This document shows positions 23,184 to 31,573 of a DNA stretch of 31,637 bases, in pieces; within the stretch, counting starts at the first letter, position 1; each line of letters starts with the position of its first letter. Source of the stretch: an uncultured Collinsella sp. (GTDB lineage: Bacteria; Actinomycetota; Coriobacteriia; Coriobacteriales; Coriobacteriaceae); NCBI GenBank assembly GCA_902478885.1, contig CABSMS010000011.1:1-31637 (forward strand), read 5' to 3'. The notes beneath the pieces were generated by a model. It was not told the DNA's origin, searched no databases, and saw nothing but the letters and a program-made list of their open reading frames with translations. A program made the position numbers and the translations under genes.

Positions 23184-24323
23184 TCACTTCACGTCAAACT
23201 CCACGCGATCGAGTTCAGGCACGTTGAGGTCGATGAGCTTGCGGGCAACGCGGCGGTCGTGCGCCCCGAGCGCCTCGCTTGTCGTCACATGGGCGACAAT
23301 CTCGCGCTCGACGATGCCCTCTTCCTCGCCTTCGGTAGCCGAGGTCTCGACGGCGACGGTGTAGTCCTTAAAGCCCGGTAGCACCGCCGCAAGCTCGCGC
23401 GTGGTTTCGGTGACGCCGTAGCCGTCCTGCACTCCGGACTGCGCCGAGCCAATAGACCCCGCCGTCATGACGATGCAGGGGATGGCAAAGATTACCGTGC
23501 CCACGATGATGCGGCGGCGCACCTTGCGTGATAGCTCGTCGACCTCGGCATTTTCTTCGGCAGTTACAATGCCGTCTCCGTTCAGGTCGCGCTTGAGCGG
23601 CACGCGCAAGATAAGTAATACGGCTTCGGCCGCGAGCGCGATAAAGACCACGTTGATACCAAACTCGTAAAGCGCCGAGAGAAACAGCGACCCGCTTGCG
23701 ATGGCGATGCCATAGCCGGCCGCGCACAGGGGCGGCATGAGCGCAGTCGCCACAGCCACGCCGGCGATGAGCGTGGCGGGTTCCTGGTCGCGCGAGTTGC
23801 CCAGGCCACCCGCAAAGCCGCCTGCGAGTGCGACGGCAAGGTCCCACACAGTCGGTGTCGAATTGTCGATGATGGCGGCCGTGGTGGCGCCAAGGGGCGA
23901 GAGCTTAAAATACAACGTGGACGTGACCAGGCAAAAGGCCATCTGTAGAGCCAAGCTCGCGATGGCCTCGACGGTAATCTCGCGGTCGAGCGTGGCGATG
24001 CCGTATGCCATGGCAAGGACCGAGCCCATGAGCGGGCAGATGAGCATGGCGCCTACAATGGCGATATCTGAGTCGATATCGAGGCCGATGCTCGCAATCA
24101 ACATGGCAATGATCAGGATGCATAAGTGCGAGCCAGTCAGGCGCGCCCCGTTTACAAAGCGCTTGCGAATCACGTGATAGGGCGCGCGTCCCTCGCGAAT
24201 GTTGAATGCCTGCTTTAGAAAGCGGCTTGCGTTCTCCATGGCCTCGCTGTGGGCGGGGCGGATGCCATGGCGCCGATGATGGCGTTCGCGCAGTCGCTTG
24301 ATCTGTTGTTTATCGAGCTCCAT
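23184..24323 (-). CDS. DUF389 (TIGR00341-type) membrane protein with EF-hand-like loop
   Basis: This 379-residue membrane protein has DUF389 features: a paired set of spans with DIDSDIAIVGAMLICPLMGS, NSRDQEPATLIAGVAVATAL and MPPLCAAGYGIA (residues about 82-206). Function of the family is unknown. Residues 246-257 read DLNGDGIVTAEE, an exact EF-hand calcium loop pattern (Asp246, Asn248, Asp250, Glu257), placed in the cytoplasmic or external loop after span 7. The C-terminus is soluble and acidic. ATG 24323 is chosen because of GAGGTGG just upstream; a longer in-frame start at 24518 lies inside the neighbouring terminator. The promoter lies at 24370-24398. Confidence 0.85.
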   Translation of the reverse strand: MELDKQQIKRLRERHHRRHGIRPAHSEAMENASRFLKQAFNIREGRAPYHVIRKRFVNGARLTGSHLCILIIAMLIASIGLDIDSDIAIVGAMLICPLMGSVLAMAYGIATLDREITVEAIASLALQMAFCLVTSTLYFKLSPLGATTAAIIDNSTPTVWDLAVALAGGFAGGLGNSRDQEPATLIAGVAVATALMPPLCAAGYGIAIASGSLFLSALYEFGINVVFIALAAEAVLLILRVPLKRDLNGDGIVTAEENAEVDELSRKVRRRIIVGTVIFAIPCIVMTAGSIGSAQSGVQDGYGVTETTRELAAVLPGFKDYTVAVETSATEGEEEGIVEREIVAHVTTSEALGAHDRRVARKLIDLNVPELDRVEFDVK

Positions 24324-24369
24324 GTCCACCTCGTTCTGGCACGTGCCGCGTATCCCGCCCGTCGTCTTT

Positions 24370-24398
24370 ACTCTACACCGCGTTGAGCGAGGTGTCAG
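24370..24398 (-). promoter_or_regulatory. Promoter of the DUF389 gene
   Basis: On the minus strand, CTGACA (24393-24398) and TAGAGT (24370-24375) are separated by 17 bp. The predicted start gives a leader of about 40 bases before ATG 24323. Confidence 0.6.
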
Positions 24399-24475
24399 AC
24401 AGGGTTTGTTGACCTGGAAGTCAGGCCAATCGGCATGACTAAAAACGCCGTGAGGATCATAAGAGTCAAATAGAC

Positions 24476-24512
24476 AAAAAGCGCGGGGCCGGATGGTCTC
24501 CGACCCCGCGCT
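24476..24512 (-). terminator. Rho-independent terminator of the OPT transporter gene
   Basis: AGCGCGGGG and CCCCGCGCT with inner CGGA/TCCG form a strong stem on the minus strand, followed by TTTTTGTCTATTT. It lies 26 bp after the OPT stop codon. Confidence 0.9.
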
Positions 24513-24537
24513 CTGCACGGGTGCGTTGTTATTGGGT

Positions 24538-26241
24538 TTAGCCCAGCAGGCTCAAGCCAACAGAGACAAACGCCAGGATAACGCCGACGATAGACTCGCC
24601 ACCGAGCAGGCCGCTGGCGACAACCAGGCCCTGCTCCTGGAAGGCGGCGTCCTTGGCGGCCTTCTCCTCGTCCGAAAGACCGGCGTTGGCATCGCGGTGG
24701 GCGGCCCACTTGTCGTAGGCGAGTTTGACGCAGGAGCCCAAGAAAGCCGTGAGCGACATATAGAACGGCAGGTACACGCCCAGGCCGATCATCATGGCCG
24801 GAATGCCGAGCCAGTACATGACGATGCCGGCGATAAAGCCGCCTGCGAACCACGGCACGCTCGGGATGCCCGAGACCATGGTGGCGACCACACTTGCCTG
24901 CGCGGCCACAAAGCTCTTGTCGGGGCCAAAGGCGTCCGGACCATAGGCAGTGACGAGCGCGACCATGACGGCGGCGGCGACCAGGGCGCCCACGATGCCG
25001 CCAATGGCCTGACCGATCCACTGCGCACGTGGGTTGGTGCCCAGCACGGCGCCGGCCTTAAAGTCGTTCATGACGTCGCCCGCAAGGCCGCACGCCACAG
25101 CCACGATGCCGGCGATAAAGAACAGCTTGACCTGCGCGAGCTGCGCGAAGGCCGCCACGATGAGCATGACGATGAGGCCGAAGATCTCCATGGGGTCGAT
25201 GCCCGTCTGGCCGCAGCTCTGCGCGCTCATGATGGTGGTGACAAAGGTGAACAGCGTGACGATGACGGCTGGAACGGGACCAAGGTCGAGCGCGATGGCG
25301 ACGATCACGGCGATGGCGGCGGCGCCCAGGCCGATGATGCCGGCGTCGAGCTTAAGGGAGCCCGAGATGAGCGACTGCTCGTCGGTGTCGGTGGAGCTGT
25401 CGGCGGCGAGACCGCGGACGATACCGGCGACCTGCGGCAGGATGTCCTTGAGGACGACGGCGACGCCAAAGCCCATCATGAGGCCCATACCCAGGGACTT
25501 AACAATGCCCTGCGCGGTCATAACGTCAAACAGACCGGCAGCGGTTCCGCCAACGATGATGCCAAAGTTGCCCAGCAGCGCGCCGGCAAACCAGAACGCG
25601 ACGGGGGCAAAGCCCACGAGAAAGCCGATGGACAGCAACATGGGCGAGTTATAGATGGCAAAGGTCACGCCGGGGATATTGAGCGTACACAGCATGCTGG
25701 GCACAATGCCCAGAGCGTCGCGCAGCACGCTGTAGATGCCGGCGATGGCCATGGAGCCAAAGAGCTGCTTGCCGGTCTTGCCGCCGGCCTCGGTCGCGCG
25801 CAGGGTCTGAGCTGCGGCGTTGCCGGTGGGGAACTCAAGCGCGGCGTCCACGATAAAGTGACGGTGGATGAGTGCCGTGGCCAGCAGGCCTAGGATAGTG
25901 CCGGCGAGTGCCACGATAAACATGTCGAGCCAACTGATCTGGTCGGCATAGCCCAGCATCCAGGCGCCCGGGATGGTAAACGCCAGACCGCCAGCGACCA
26001 TGGCGCCTGCGGACATGATGGTGTGGGTGACGTTGGCCTCGTTGAGGCTGGCGTTGCCCATGAGTTTCAGGAAGAACAGCGAAATGACGGCAGCGAAAAT
26101 GATCGGCCAGGGGAGGGCGCCCATCTTGAGGGCGGTGTAGGCCGAGCTTGCCGTGATGATCACGCAGCCAAGGACGCCGATGACGACGCCGCGCAGCGTG
26201 AGTTGCCCGCGCATCGAAGTGCGGTTCGAGGGATTGCTCAT
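24538..26241 (-). CDS. OPT family oligopeptide transporter
   Basis: This 567-residue protein has about 14-16 membrane spans and belongs to the OPT superfamily, whose members import oligopeptides or metal-chelates by proton symport. Family signs are the N-terminal SAYTALKMGALPWPIIFAAV, NEANVTHTIMSAGAMVAGGLAFTIPGAW (residues about 64-91, written here in part), and EFPTGNAAAQTLRA. The length is at the shorter end of the bacterial YSL/OPT type. A good AAAGGAG ribosome binding site precedes ATG 26241. It is monocistronic and diverges from coaX. The C-terminal tail contains a soluble stretch (KWAAHRDANAGLSDEEKAAK) before the last span. Substrate is unknown, peptide or metal complex. Confidence 0.92.
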   Translation of the reverse strand: MSNPSNRTSMRGQLTLRGVVIGVLGCVIITASSAYTALKMGALPWPIIFAAVISLFFLKLMGNASLNEANVTHTIMSAGAMVAGGLAFTIPGAWMLGYADQISWLDMFIVALAGTILGLLATALIHRHFIVDAALEFPTGNAAAQTLRATEAGGKTGKQLFGSMAIAGIYSVLRDALGIVPSMLCTLNIPGVTFAIYNSPMLLSIGFLVGFAPVAFWFAGALLGNFGIIVGGTAAGLFDVMTAQGIVKSLGMGLMMGFGVAVVLKDILPQVAGIVRGLAADSSTDTDEQSLISGSLKLDAGIIGLGAAAIAVIVAIALDLGPVPAVIVTLFTFVTTIMSAQSCGQTGIDPMEIFGLIVMLIVAAFAQLAQVKLFFIAGIVAVACGLAGDVMNDFKAGAVLGTNPRAQWIGQAIGGIVGALVAAAVMVALVTAYGPDAFGPDKSFVAAQASVVATMVSGIPSVPWFAGGFIAGIVMYWLGIPAMMIGLGVYLPFYMSLTAFLGSCVKLAYDKWAAHRDANAGLSDEEKAAKDAAFQEQGLVVASGLLGGESIVGVILAFVSVGLSLLG

Positions 26242-26351
26242 ATAAAACTCCTTTGCGTATATCCGCTTCCCCCAGGAGCGCCGTTACGGATACGGCGCGG
26301 GAAGTCGGGTTACCAAGGGCCGCCGCGTGAGCTCGCAAACGGCCGCGCACC

Positions 26352-26406
26352 AGTATAGCCGCAAGCCAGTCATTTTGGGATGACTGGTTTAGGTAGGCGA
26401 TATACT
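26352..26406. promoter_or_regulatory. Divergent promoter region of OPT and coaX with central palindrome (26366-26387)
   Basis: A perfect 8+8 inverted repeat, CCAGTCAT-tttggg-ATGACTGG, lies between two outward-facing TATACT -10 elements. One is on the minus strand (26352-26357, for OPT) and one on the plus strand (26401-26406, for coaX). Neither has a good -35 at the usual distance, so a regulator bound to the palindrome could control either. The leaders would be about 105 bases (OPT) and 22 bases (coaX). Confidence 0.4.
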
Positions 26407-26433
26407 GCTGGGCAGACGAAAGGAGCGCCGACG

Positions 26434-27285
26434 ATGCTTAATGGGTGCGCATATATATTGACGGTCGATGTGGGCAACACGTTCATTCGCTTTGGCCTGT
26501 TTGCAGAGGATTCGGCCGCGGCGCAGGAATGTCCGCTTGCGACGTGCGAGATCATCACGCCGTCGAGCATCACAGCAGACGAGGTGCGCATGCGTCTCGT
26601 GCAGGTCATGGCCGCACTGGCGGCCGATGCGGGCATGCCGGGTGCGCTTGTGCCCGCGGCTGCTGTGCTGAGCTGTGTGGTCCCGGCGCTCGAGCGCCCG
26701 TGGAAGGCGGCACTTTCCCGTACCTGCACGGGGCGCGTGCTCACCGTGGGGCCGGGACTTAAGACCGGCATGCCCGTGCACTACGACGATCCGGCCGAGA
26801 TCGGTCCCGACCGCATCGCCGACGCCGTGGCTGCCCGCGCCGTCTACGGCTCGCCGTGCATTGTGATCGACCTGGGCACGACGACCAATATCGAGGTCAT
26901 CGACGCGCACGGCACCTTTGTCGGCGGCGTTATCGCGCCAGGCCTGGCCCTCGGCGCCCGCTCGCTTTCGGCGGCAGCAGCGCGCCTACCCCAGGTTGAG
27001 CCCTCGGCGCCAACGCACGTTATCGGCCGCAACACGCGCGAGGCCATGCGCTCGGGCGTGGTTCTGGGCGAGGTGGCACGCATCGACGGCATGCTCGACA
27101 TGGTGCTTGCCGAGATGCGTGCGACCAAGGCCGCGGGGGAGGGCGATGTGCCCATCGTCATTACCGGCGACGATGCCGAGGCGCTTGCGGCGCTGGTCGG
27201 CCATAGCCTGACGGTCGACGATGCACTGACGCTGCGGGGTCTCGCCGAGCTCTACCACATCAATCAAAAGCCCCGCCGCGCGTAG
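26434..27285 (+). CDS. coaX: Type III pantothenate kinase
   Basis: This 283-residue cytoplasmic ASKHA-fold kinase phosphorylates pantothenate in the first step of coenzyme A synthesis. Type III enzymes are insensitive to CoA feedback and use a monovalent cation. Visible motifs are DVGNTFIRFGLF (12-23, phosphate-binding), HYDDPAEIGPDRIADAV (116-132), DLGTTTNIEVID (146-157) and GGVIAPGLALGARSL (164-178). ATG 26434 is preferred over an in-frame upstream ATG at 26380 because AAAGGAG lies 8 bases before it and homology begins at residue 8. The dCMP deaminase gene follows after 82 bp with its own promoter. Confidence 0.95.
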   Translation: MLNGCAYILTVDVGNTFIRFGLFAEDSAAAQECPLATCEIITPSSITADEVRMRLVQVMAALAADAGMPGALVPAAAVLSCVVPALERPWKAALSRTCTGRVLTVGPGLKTGMPVHYDDPAEIGPDRIADAVAARAVYGSPCIVIDLGTTTNIEVIDAHGTFVGGVIAPGLALGARSLSAAAARLPQVEPSAPTHVIGRNTREAMRSGVVLGEVARIDGMLDMVLAEMRATKAAGEGDVPIVITGDDAEALAALVGHSLTVDDALTLRGLAELYHINQKPRRA

Positions 27286-27327
27286 CGATGGGGGCGATGG
27301 GACAAAACGTCTCCACCTTCCACCTGC

Positions 27328-27333
27328 TACAAT
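27328..27333 (+). promoter_or_regulatory. -10 element of the dCMP deaminase gene
   Basis: TACAAT lies 40 bases before the GTG start. It overlaps an in-frame ATG at 27332, which argues that the real start is the GTG at 27368. No strong -35 is seen. Confidence 0.4.
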
Positions 27334-27367
27334 GGGTCAAACTATTGCGATTTCGGAGGTGTCTGCC

Positions 27368-27892
27368 GTGTCGGACGATCTTCATCAAACCGCGTCGGGC
27401 AAGCGCCGCGACGTCATTAGCTGGGATGAGTTCTTTATGAGCGTGGCCATCGCCGCGCAGCGCCGCAGTAAGGACCCCAACACGCAGGTGGGCGCGTGCA
27501 TCGCCAACACCAACCACCGCATCCTTTCGGTGGGCTACAACGGTACGCCCTCGGCGCTCAACGATGACTTTTTCCCGTGGGGAACGAGCGATGACCCGTT
27601 GCAGGACAAGCACAACTACGTGGTGCATGCCGAGGCAAACGCCGTGCTCAACTACCGTGGCTCGCTCAAAGACCTTGAGGGTTCCACGGTCTACGTTACG
27701 CTGTTCCCGTGCCACGACTGCGCCAAGATCCTGGCGCAGGTGGGCGTGGGCGAGGTCGTCTACCTGGACAATAAGTATGCCGATACCGACGACGGCCGTA
27801 TCAGCCGCCGCATTCTCGACTCCTGCGGCATCAGCTACCGCCAGGTCATCGTCGATGTTCAGATTGGTACCGGGGGGCAAGCTCAGCAGTAA
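27368..27892 (+). CDS. dCMP deaminase family protein
   Basis: This 174-residue zinc-dependent deaminase probably converts dCMP to dUMP for thymidylate synthesis, or belongs to the ComEB-type subgroup. The zinc motif HAEANAVLN supplies one ligand and the catalytic Glu. PCHDCAKIL supplies the two cysteine ligands. DPNTQVGACIANTNHRIL and VGYNGTPSALNDD are typical of the family. GTG 27368 is chosen because GGAGG sits 8 bases before it; a longer frame from ATG 27332 overlaps the -10 element. The C-terminal DVQIGTGGQAQQ is not conserved. Neighbouring genes are coaX and, after 171 bp, a NifU-like gene. Confidence 0.93.
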   Translation: MSDDLHQTASGKRRDVISWDEFFMSVAIAAQRRSKDPNTQVGACIANTNHRILSVGYNGTPSALNDDFFPWGTSDDPLQDKHNYVVHAEANAVLNYRGSLKDLEGSTVYVTLFPCHDCAKILAQVGVGEVVYLDNKYADTDDGRISRRILDSCGISYRQVIVDVQIGTGGQAQQ

Positions 27893-28025
27893 TATGCGTT
27901 GTCGCCATCTGACGACGAACGCAGCTCAAAGAGCCCCGTCCCAAATTGACTACTCATGAAAGTCGCGTCTGCGCGCATGGACGGCTCGTGAGCGGGTACA
28001 TGGCTGTAGTAACATAGCTTCTGTC

Positions 28026-28041
28026 CGCGGGCGTGCCCGCG
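28026..28041 (+). promoter_or_regulatory. GC-rich hairpin just before the NifU-like gene
   Basis: CGCGGG-cgtg-CCCGCG is a perfect 6-bp stem followed by TTATTG, 11 bases before the AAAGGAG ribosome binding site. It could attenuate or terminate a transcript, or shield the leader. The remaining part of 27893-28063 shows nothing recognisable. Confidence 0.4.
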
Positions 28042-28063
28042 TTATTGTGAGAAAGGAGCCCCT

Positions 28064-28342
28064 GTGGCTGTTAACGAAGAGCTGCTTAAGAAGGTTCTTG
28101 AAGAGATTCGCCCCAACCTGCAGGCCGACGGTGGCGATATGGAGTATGTGGGCGTCGACGACGAGGGTGTTGTCAAGCTGGAGCTGCAGGGCGCCTGTGC
28201 CGGCTGCCCCATGAGCTCGCTAACCCTTTCCATGGGTATCGAGCGCATCCTGAAGGAGCACGTGCCCGGCGTTACCCGTGTCGAGCAGGTCAATGCCTCC
28301 GGCGAGACCGACGACCTGTACGACGAGTACGCGCCGTTCTAA
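28064..28342 (+). CDS. NifU C-terminal-domain protein (Fe-S scaffold)
   Basis: This 92-residue NifU-like protein carries the C-terminal domain CxxC motif, Cys45 and Cys48 in GACAGCPMS, which holds a transferable Fe-S cluster. ADGGDMEYVGVDDEG is the usual lead-in of the domain. It probably delivers clusters to apo-proteins; the activase in this window is one of many possible clients, which is inference only. The start is GTG 28064 with AAAGGAG eight bases upstream. The gene ends with an acidic tail (DDLYDEYAPF). A terminator-like hairpin follows at 28388-28426. Confidence 0.93.
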   Translation: MAVNEELLKKVLEEIRPNLQADGGDMEYVGVDDEGVVKLELQGACAGCPMSSLTLSMGIERILKEHVPGVTRVEQVNASGETDDLYDEYAPF

Positions 28343-28387
28343 GATGCGAAAGCTGCGGACGGCATACTCCGCATAGACGTTACGCCC

Positions 28388-28426
28388 AAATATGCGGCTG
28401 CGAGCGTAAGGCCCGCGGCCGCATTT
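28388..28426 (+). terminator. Terminator after the NifU-like gene
   Basis: AAATATGCGGC and GGCCGCATTT pair with a short bulge around a GC-rich loop, followed by TTTGTATG. It separates the NifU-like gene from lgt. Confidence 0.55.
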
Positions 28427-28450
28427 GTATGTAGGGAGCAGGGGATCGAT

Positions 28451-29272
28451 ATGCTCAACGACCTCTACCATATGCTTGATCCCGTCGCGATCTCGGCGGG
28501 CCCCATCACCATCTACTGGTACGGCCTGGCCTATGTGGTCGGCGCCCTGCTTACGGCAGTCGTCATGTATCGCACGCAGCGCCGCTGGGGCTTCGACATT
28601 ACGATTGATGACCTGACGAGCGTCGTGGTCGGCGCGGTCTTTGGCCTCATCATCGGCGCGCGCCTGTTTTACGTCGTCTTTTATGGTGATGGCTACTATT
28701 GGACCCACCCGCTCGAGATCTTTGCCACCAACGAGGGAGGCATGAGCTTCCACGGCGGCCTGGTGGGCGGCATCTTGGGCGGCATCATCGTGTGCCGCAT
28801 GTACAAGCTTGACGCCTGGACTTTGGCAGACCTTGCTGTCATCGGCGCGCCGCTGGCCTTGTGCCTGGGCCGTTGTGCCAACTTTGTCAACGGAGAGCTG
28901 TGGGGCAAGCCGACCGATCTGCCCTGGGGCGTGGTCTTCGGTGGCACCGCGGGCGATATGCCGCGTCACCCCTCCCAGCTCTACGAGGCATTTCTTGAGG
29001 GCATCGTGCTCTTTTGCATTCTGCAGGTGCTCAGCCGCAAAAAGCCGCTATTGCCCCAAGGCACGTTTATGGGCGTGTTTGTGATGGGTTACGGCATCGT
29101 CCGCTTCCTCATTGAGTTTGTGCGCGTGCCCGATGCCCAGCTGGGTTATCTGCTGGGAGGCGTCATCACCATGGGTCAGCTGTTGAGCCTGCCGCTCGTA
29201 ATCGCGGGCCTGGCGCTCATCATCTTTGCTCGTCGCCGCAACCGGCCCCAGCGCATCTACCTCGACGCCTAA
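28451..29272 (+). CDS. lgt: Prolipoprotein diacylglyceryl transferase
   Basis: This 273-residue inner-membrane enzyme transfers diacylglycerol from phosphatidylglycerol to the lipobox cysteine of prolipoproteins. The Lgt signature is complete: GGMSFHGGLVGG (residues 96-107, with the HGG motif at 101-103), LGRCANFVNGELWGKPTDLPWG (139-160, written in part; Arg141, Asn144 and Asn147 in the signature), and PRHPSQLYEA (171-180). Six or seven spans are present. The ribosome binding site is GGGAG with ATG 28451. A product of this gene would be needed for the importer lipoprotein encoded at 4685-5680. A REP-like palindrome lies 8 bp after the stop. Confidence 0.97.
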   Translation: MLNDLYHMLDPVAISAGPITIYWYGLAYVVGALLTAVVMYRTQRRWGFDITIDDLTSVVVGAVFGLIIGARLFYVVFYGDGYYWTHPLEIFATNEGGMSFHGGLVGGILGGIIVCRMYKLDAWTLADLAVIGAPLALCLGRCANFVNGELWGKPTDLPWGVVFGGTAGDMPRHPSQLYEAFLEGIVLFCILQVLSRKKPLLPQGTFMGVFVMGYGIVRFLIEFVRVPDAQLGYLLGGVITMGQLLSLPLVIAGLALIIFARRRNRPQRIYLDA

Positions 29273-29280
29273 CCACCAAA

Positions 29281-29315
29281 ACCACCACAAAGGGGACAGG
29301 CACCTTTGTGGTGGT
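29281..29315. repeat. REP-like palindrome with 13-bp perfect arms
   Basis: ACCACCACAAAGG and CCTTTGTGGTGGT are perfect 13-bp arms around GGACAGGCA. It has the same core as 5801-5829. It lies between lgt and the next gene and may work as a terminator. Confidence 0.75.
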
Positions 29316-29355
29316 CTTGCCGAGTTTGATAGGTTTCTAGAAAGGCTTTCGGACT

Positions 29356-31539
29356 GTGAAGGATTCCGACCTCTCCACAACGGCTGCGCGCGACGCTGCC
29401 CGCATCGTCTGGTTTAAGCGCTACCCCGCCAAGCAGACGCTCATCGCATTTTTGCTCGCGCTGTTGGCGACCACGGCGTTTTCCATCGATCCCGCCCCGG
29501 TGTCGAGCAACGCAGTCTTGGCGATTGACCCCAAGGCGACGGGTGCGCTGTACGTGTGCTACGAGGTGCTCCTCTCGTTTGCCGGCCATACCGACGCGGT
29601 CATGCTACTTGCACTTGCCTGCCTGCTCACCTTGCCGTTTCGCTACGTGTTCTTTGGCCGTGGCGACACCTGGCGTCCATCGATCATTCTGCCGTCGCTG
29701 TTCTTCGCCATCTGCATGGTGTTCGGCCGCAGCTACGATCTCACCGACTCGGCCGAGATTGTCCTTGGTGACAAAGCTCGCATCATCTGCGCCTGGATTG
29801 GCGGCGCGGGCTGGATGCTCCTGGCGATCGTGGCCTTCTATCTGGCTTTTGAGTGCCTGGATTGGCTGAGCTCTCGGCGCATTCCGTTTTCCGAAGCGCA
29901 CTTTGGCCGCGTATGGCGTGTGACTCACGCCGTGCTCTCGGTCCATCCCTTTGCCGGCCCCTTCCTGGTGCTTATGATCGCCTGGGCGCCCACGCTCATC
30001 GCTTCGCTGCCCGGCCTTTTTATGGGAGATACGGGTGCGCAGATTCGCCAGTGGTTCAACTACCCCAACGGCACGAGCGACTACCTGCGCCTACTCAACC
30101 CCAACGTGCTGCTCAACGGGCATCACCCCGTGGTGCACACGGCTATCATCGGTTCGTGCGTCCAGCTGGGGCTTTCACTGTTCAACAGCGCCAACGCAGG
30201 TCTTGCCATCTACACCTGTGCTCAGTTCGTCATCACGGCCGCCTGCATGGCCTATTCCATTTCGTCGCTGCGCAAACTGGGCGTGAGCCTGCCGGTTCGC
30301 GGTGCGATCCTGCTGTTCTTTGCGTTTATGCCGATGTTCTCTAACTACGCGGCGTTGCTCACCAAAGACGTGCTCTTTGCCGATGCGTTCTTGGTGCTGC
30401 TGGTACAGACCGTCAAGCTCGTGGCATGTGGCTTGCCCCGTCGTGATGCCAATGTCGAGCGAGCGGGCGAGAAAACCCCCGTGCTCTTTGCGCGCCACGA
30501 CTGGCTGCTGCTCGCTCTGGGCGCCATGGGTTCCACGTTTCTGCGCAACGGCGGCCTGGTGTTTCCCCTGGCGGCATGCGTAATCGCGACGGCGTTTTGC
30601 GTATGGGACGTGCATGTGGCTCGTCGTGCAGCCAAGCAGGCTGGTGCTGCGCCTTCGGGCGCCATCCCGCGTTTCCGCTGGGTTGGCGTTCTCGCGGTGC
30701 TCGCGCTCTGCCTTGTCTCTAATATGTACTTCACCAAGGTGTTTATGCCGGCGCACGACATTACGCCCGGCTCTAAGCGCGAAATCCTCTCGATTCCGTT
30801 TCAGCAGACCGCTCGTTTCGTCCAAAAGCACGACGGCCTCAACTCGGGCGTCAACCCCACGGTTAAGGAGGACGGCACCATCGTGGAGGCTCCTTGCGAC
30901 GGTTCGGTGACCGACGAAGAGCGTGCCGTGATCGATCGCGTGCTCAAGTACGAGAACCTGGGCCGCCGCTACAACCCCGACAAGTCCGATGCCGTCAAGA
31001 ATTGCTTTAACGAGTACGCCTCGCAGGAGGACATCGATGCCTATTTTGAGGTATGGGCTCAGATGTTTAAGAAGGATCCCGAGTGCTATATTTCGGCGCT
31101 TATCAATAACTACTATGGTTATTTTTATCCGAGCACGCGCGATGCCTGGGTCTACAGCACGGCGCGTAGTGCCGAGATCATGGCGCGTCCCGACAACCTC
31201 AAGTACTTCGACTTCCATCCGGTTGACAGCAACGTGGTGCGCTGGTGCGACCACCTGATTAACCTGTACCGCGTAGCGGTGCAGCGCATCCCGTTTATCT
31301 CGCTCACCATGAGCTCGGCCACCTATGTGTGGATCATGATCGTCGTGGTGGTCTACCTGTTGCGCCGTCATTCATGGCGTGCGCTGGCGATCTGGGTGCC
31401 GCTGTTGGGCGTGCTCGCCGTGTGCCTGATTGGCCCGTGCAACGGCTCGACTTACATGCGCTACCTGTATCCGGTCATCGCCTGCATGCCCTTCGCCATC
31501 GGTGCCACCGTCACCCGCAGCGACTTCCTCTGGTCCTAA
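29356..31539 (+). CDS. Large polytopic membrane protein, DUF6020-like / glycosyltransferase-like
   Basis: This 727-residue protein has about a dozen membrane spans. A long soluble region (about 480-625, rich in charged residues, DEERAVIDRVLKYENLG and YNPDKSDAVKNCF) lies near the C-terminus and is followed by three more spans. The layout of many spans with an outward domain resembles the GT-C type glycosyltransferases and the DUF6020 membrane proteins common in Actinobacteria and Firmicutes. No catalytic motif could be identified with confidence. The start is GTG 29356, with AGAAAGG 10 bases upstream. It follows lgt by 83 bp on the same strand; cell-envelope assembly is the likely setting. Function unknown. 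Confidence 0.75.
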   Translation: MKDSDLSTTAARDAARIVWFKRYPAKQTLIAFLLALLATTAFSIDPAPVSSNAVLAIDPKATGALYVCYEVLLSFAGHTDAVMLLALACLLTLPFRYVFFGRGDTWRPSIILPSLFFAICMVFGRSYDLTDSAEIVLGDKARIICAWIGGAGWMLLAIVAFYLAFECLDWLSSRRIPFSEAHFGRVWRVTHAVLSVHPFAGPFLVLMIAWAPTLIASLPGLFMGDTGAQIRQWFNYPNGTSDYLRLLNPNVLLNGHHPVVHTAIIGSCVQLGLSLFNSANAGLAIYTCAQFVITAACMAYSISSLRKLGVSLPVRGAILLFFAFMPMFSNYAALLTKDVLFADAFLVLLVQTVKLVACGLPRRDANVERAGEKTPVLFARHDWLLLALGAMGSTFLRNGGLVFPLAACVIATAFCVWDVHVARRAAKQAGAAPSGAIPRFRWVGVLAVLALCLVSNMYFTKVFMPAHDITPGSKREILSIPFQQTARFVQKHDGLNSGVNPTVKEDGTIVEAPCDGSVTDEERAVIDRVLKYENLGRRYNPDKSDAVKNCFNEYASQEDIDAYFEVWAQMFKKDPECYISALINNYYGYFYPSTRDAWVYSTARSAEIMARPDNLKYFDFHPVDSNVVRWCDHLINLYRVAVQRIPFISLTMSSATYVWIMIVVVVYLLRRHSWRALAIWVPLLGVLAVCLIGPCNGSTYMRYLYPVIACMPFAIGATVTRSDFLWS

Positions 31540-31540
31540 C

Positions 31541-31573
31541 TTGGTGCATTGGGGTCAGGTTTCTTTGCACCAA
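31541..31573. repeat. REP-like palindrome after the last gene
   Basis: TTGGTGCA (31541-31548) and TGCACCAA (31566-31573) are perfect arms around a GGGGTCAGG core, a variant of the REP-like family. It may terminate the membrane-protein gene. The last 60 bases of the window show no gene. Confidence 0.5.

Noticed and set aside
24493..25893. 466-codon plus-strand frame opposite the OPT gene
   Set aside because: It is a His/Asp/Gly-rich shadow typical of antisense frames in GC-rich membrane-protein genes, and it runs through the OPT terminator.
26434..26460. Riboswitch or tRNA in the intergenic gaps
   Set aside because: No gap showed the conserved cores of common riboswitches, or a cloverleaf with a T-loop consensus; hairpins found are explained as terminators, operators or repeats.
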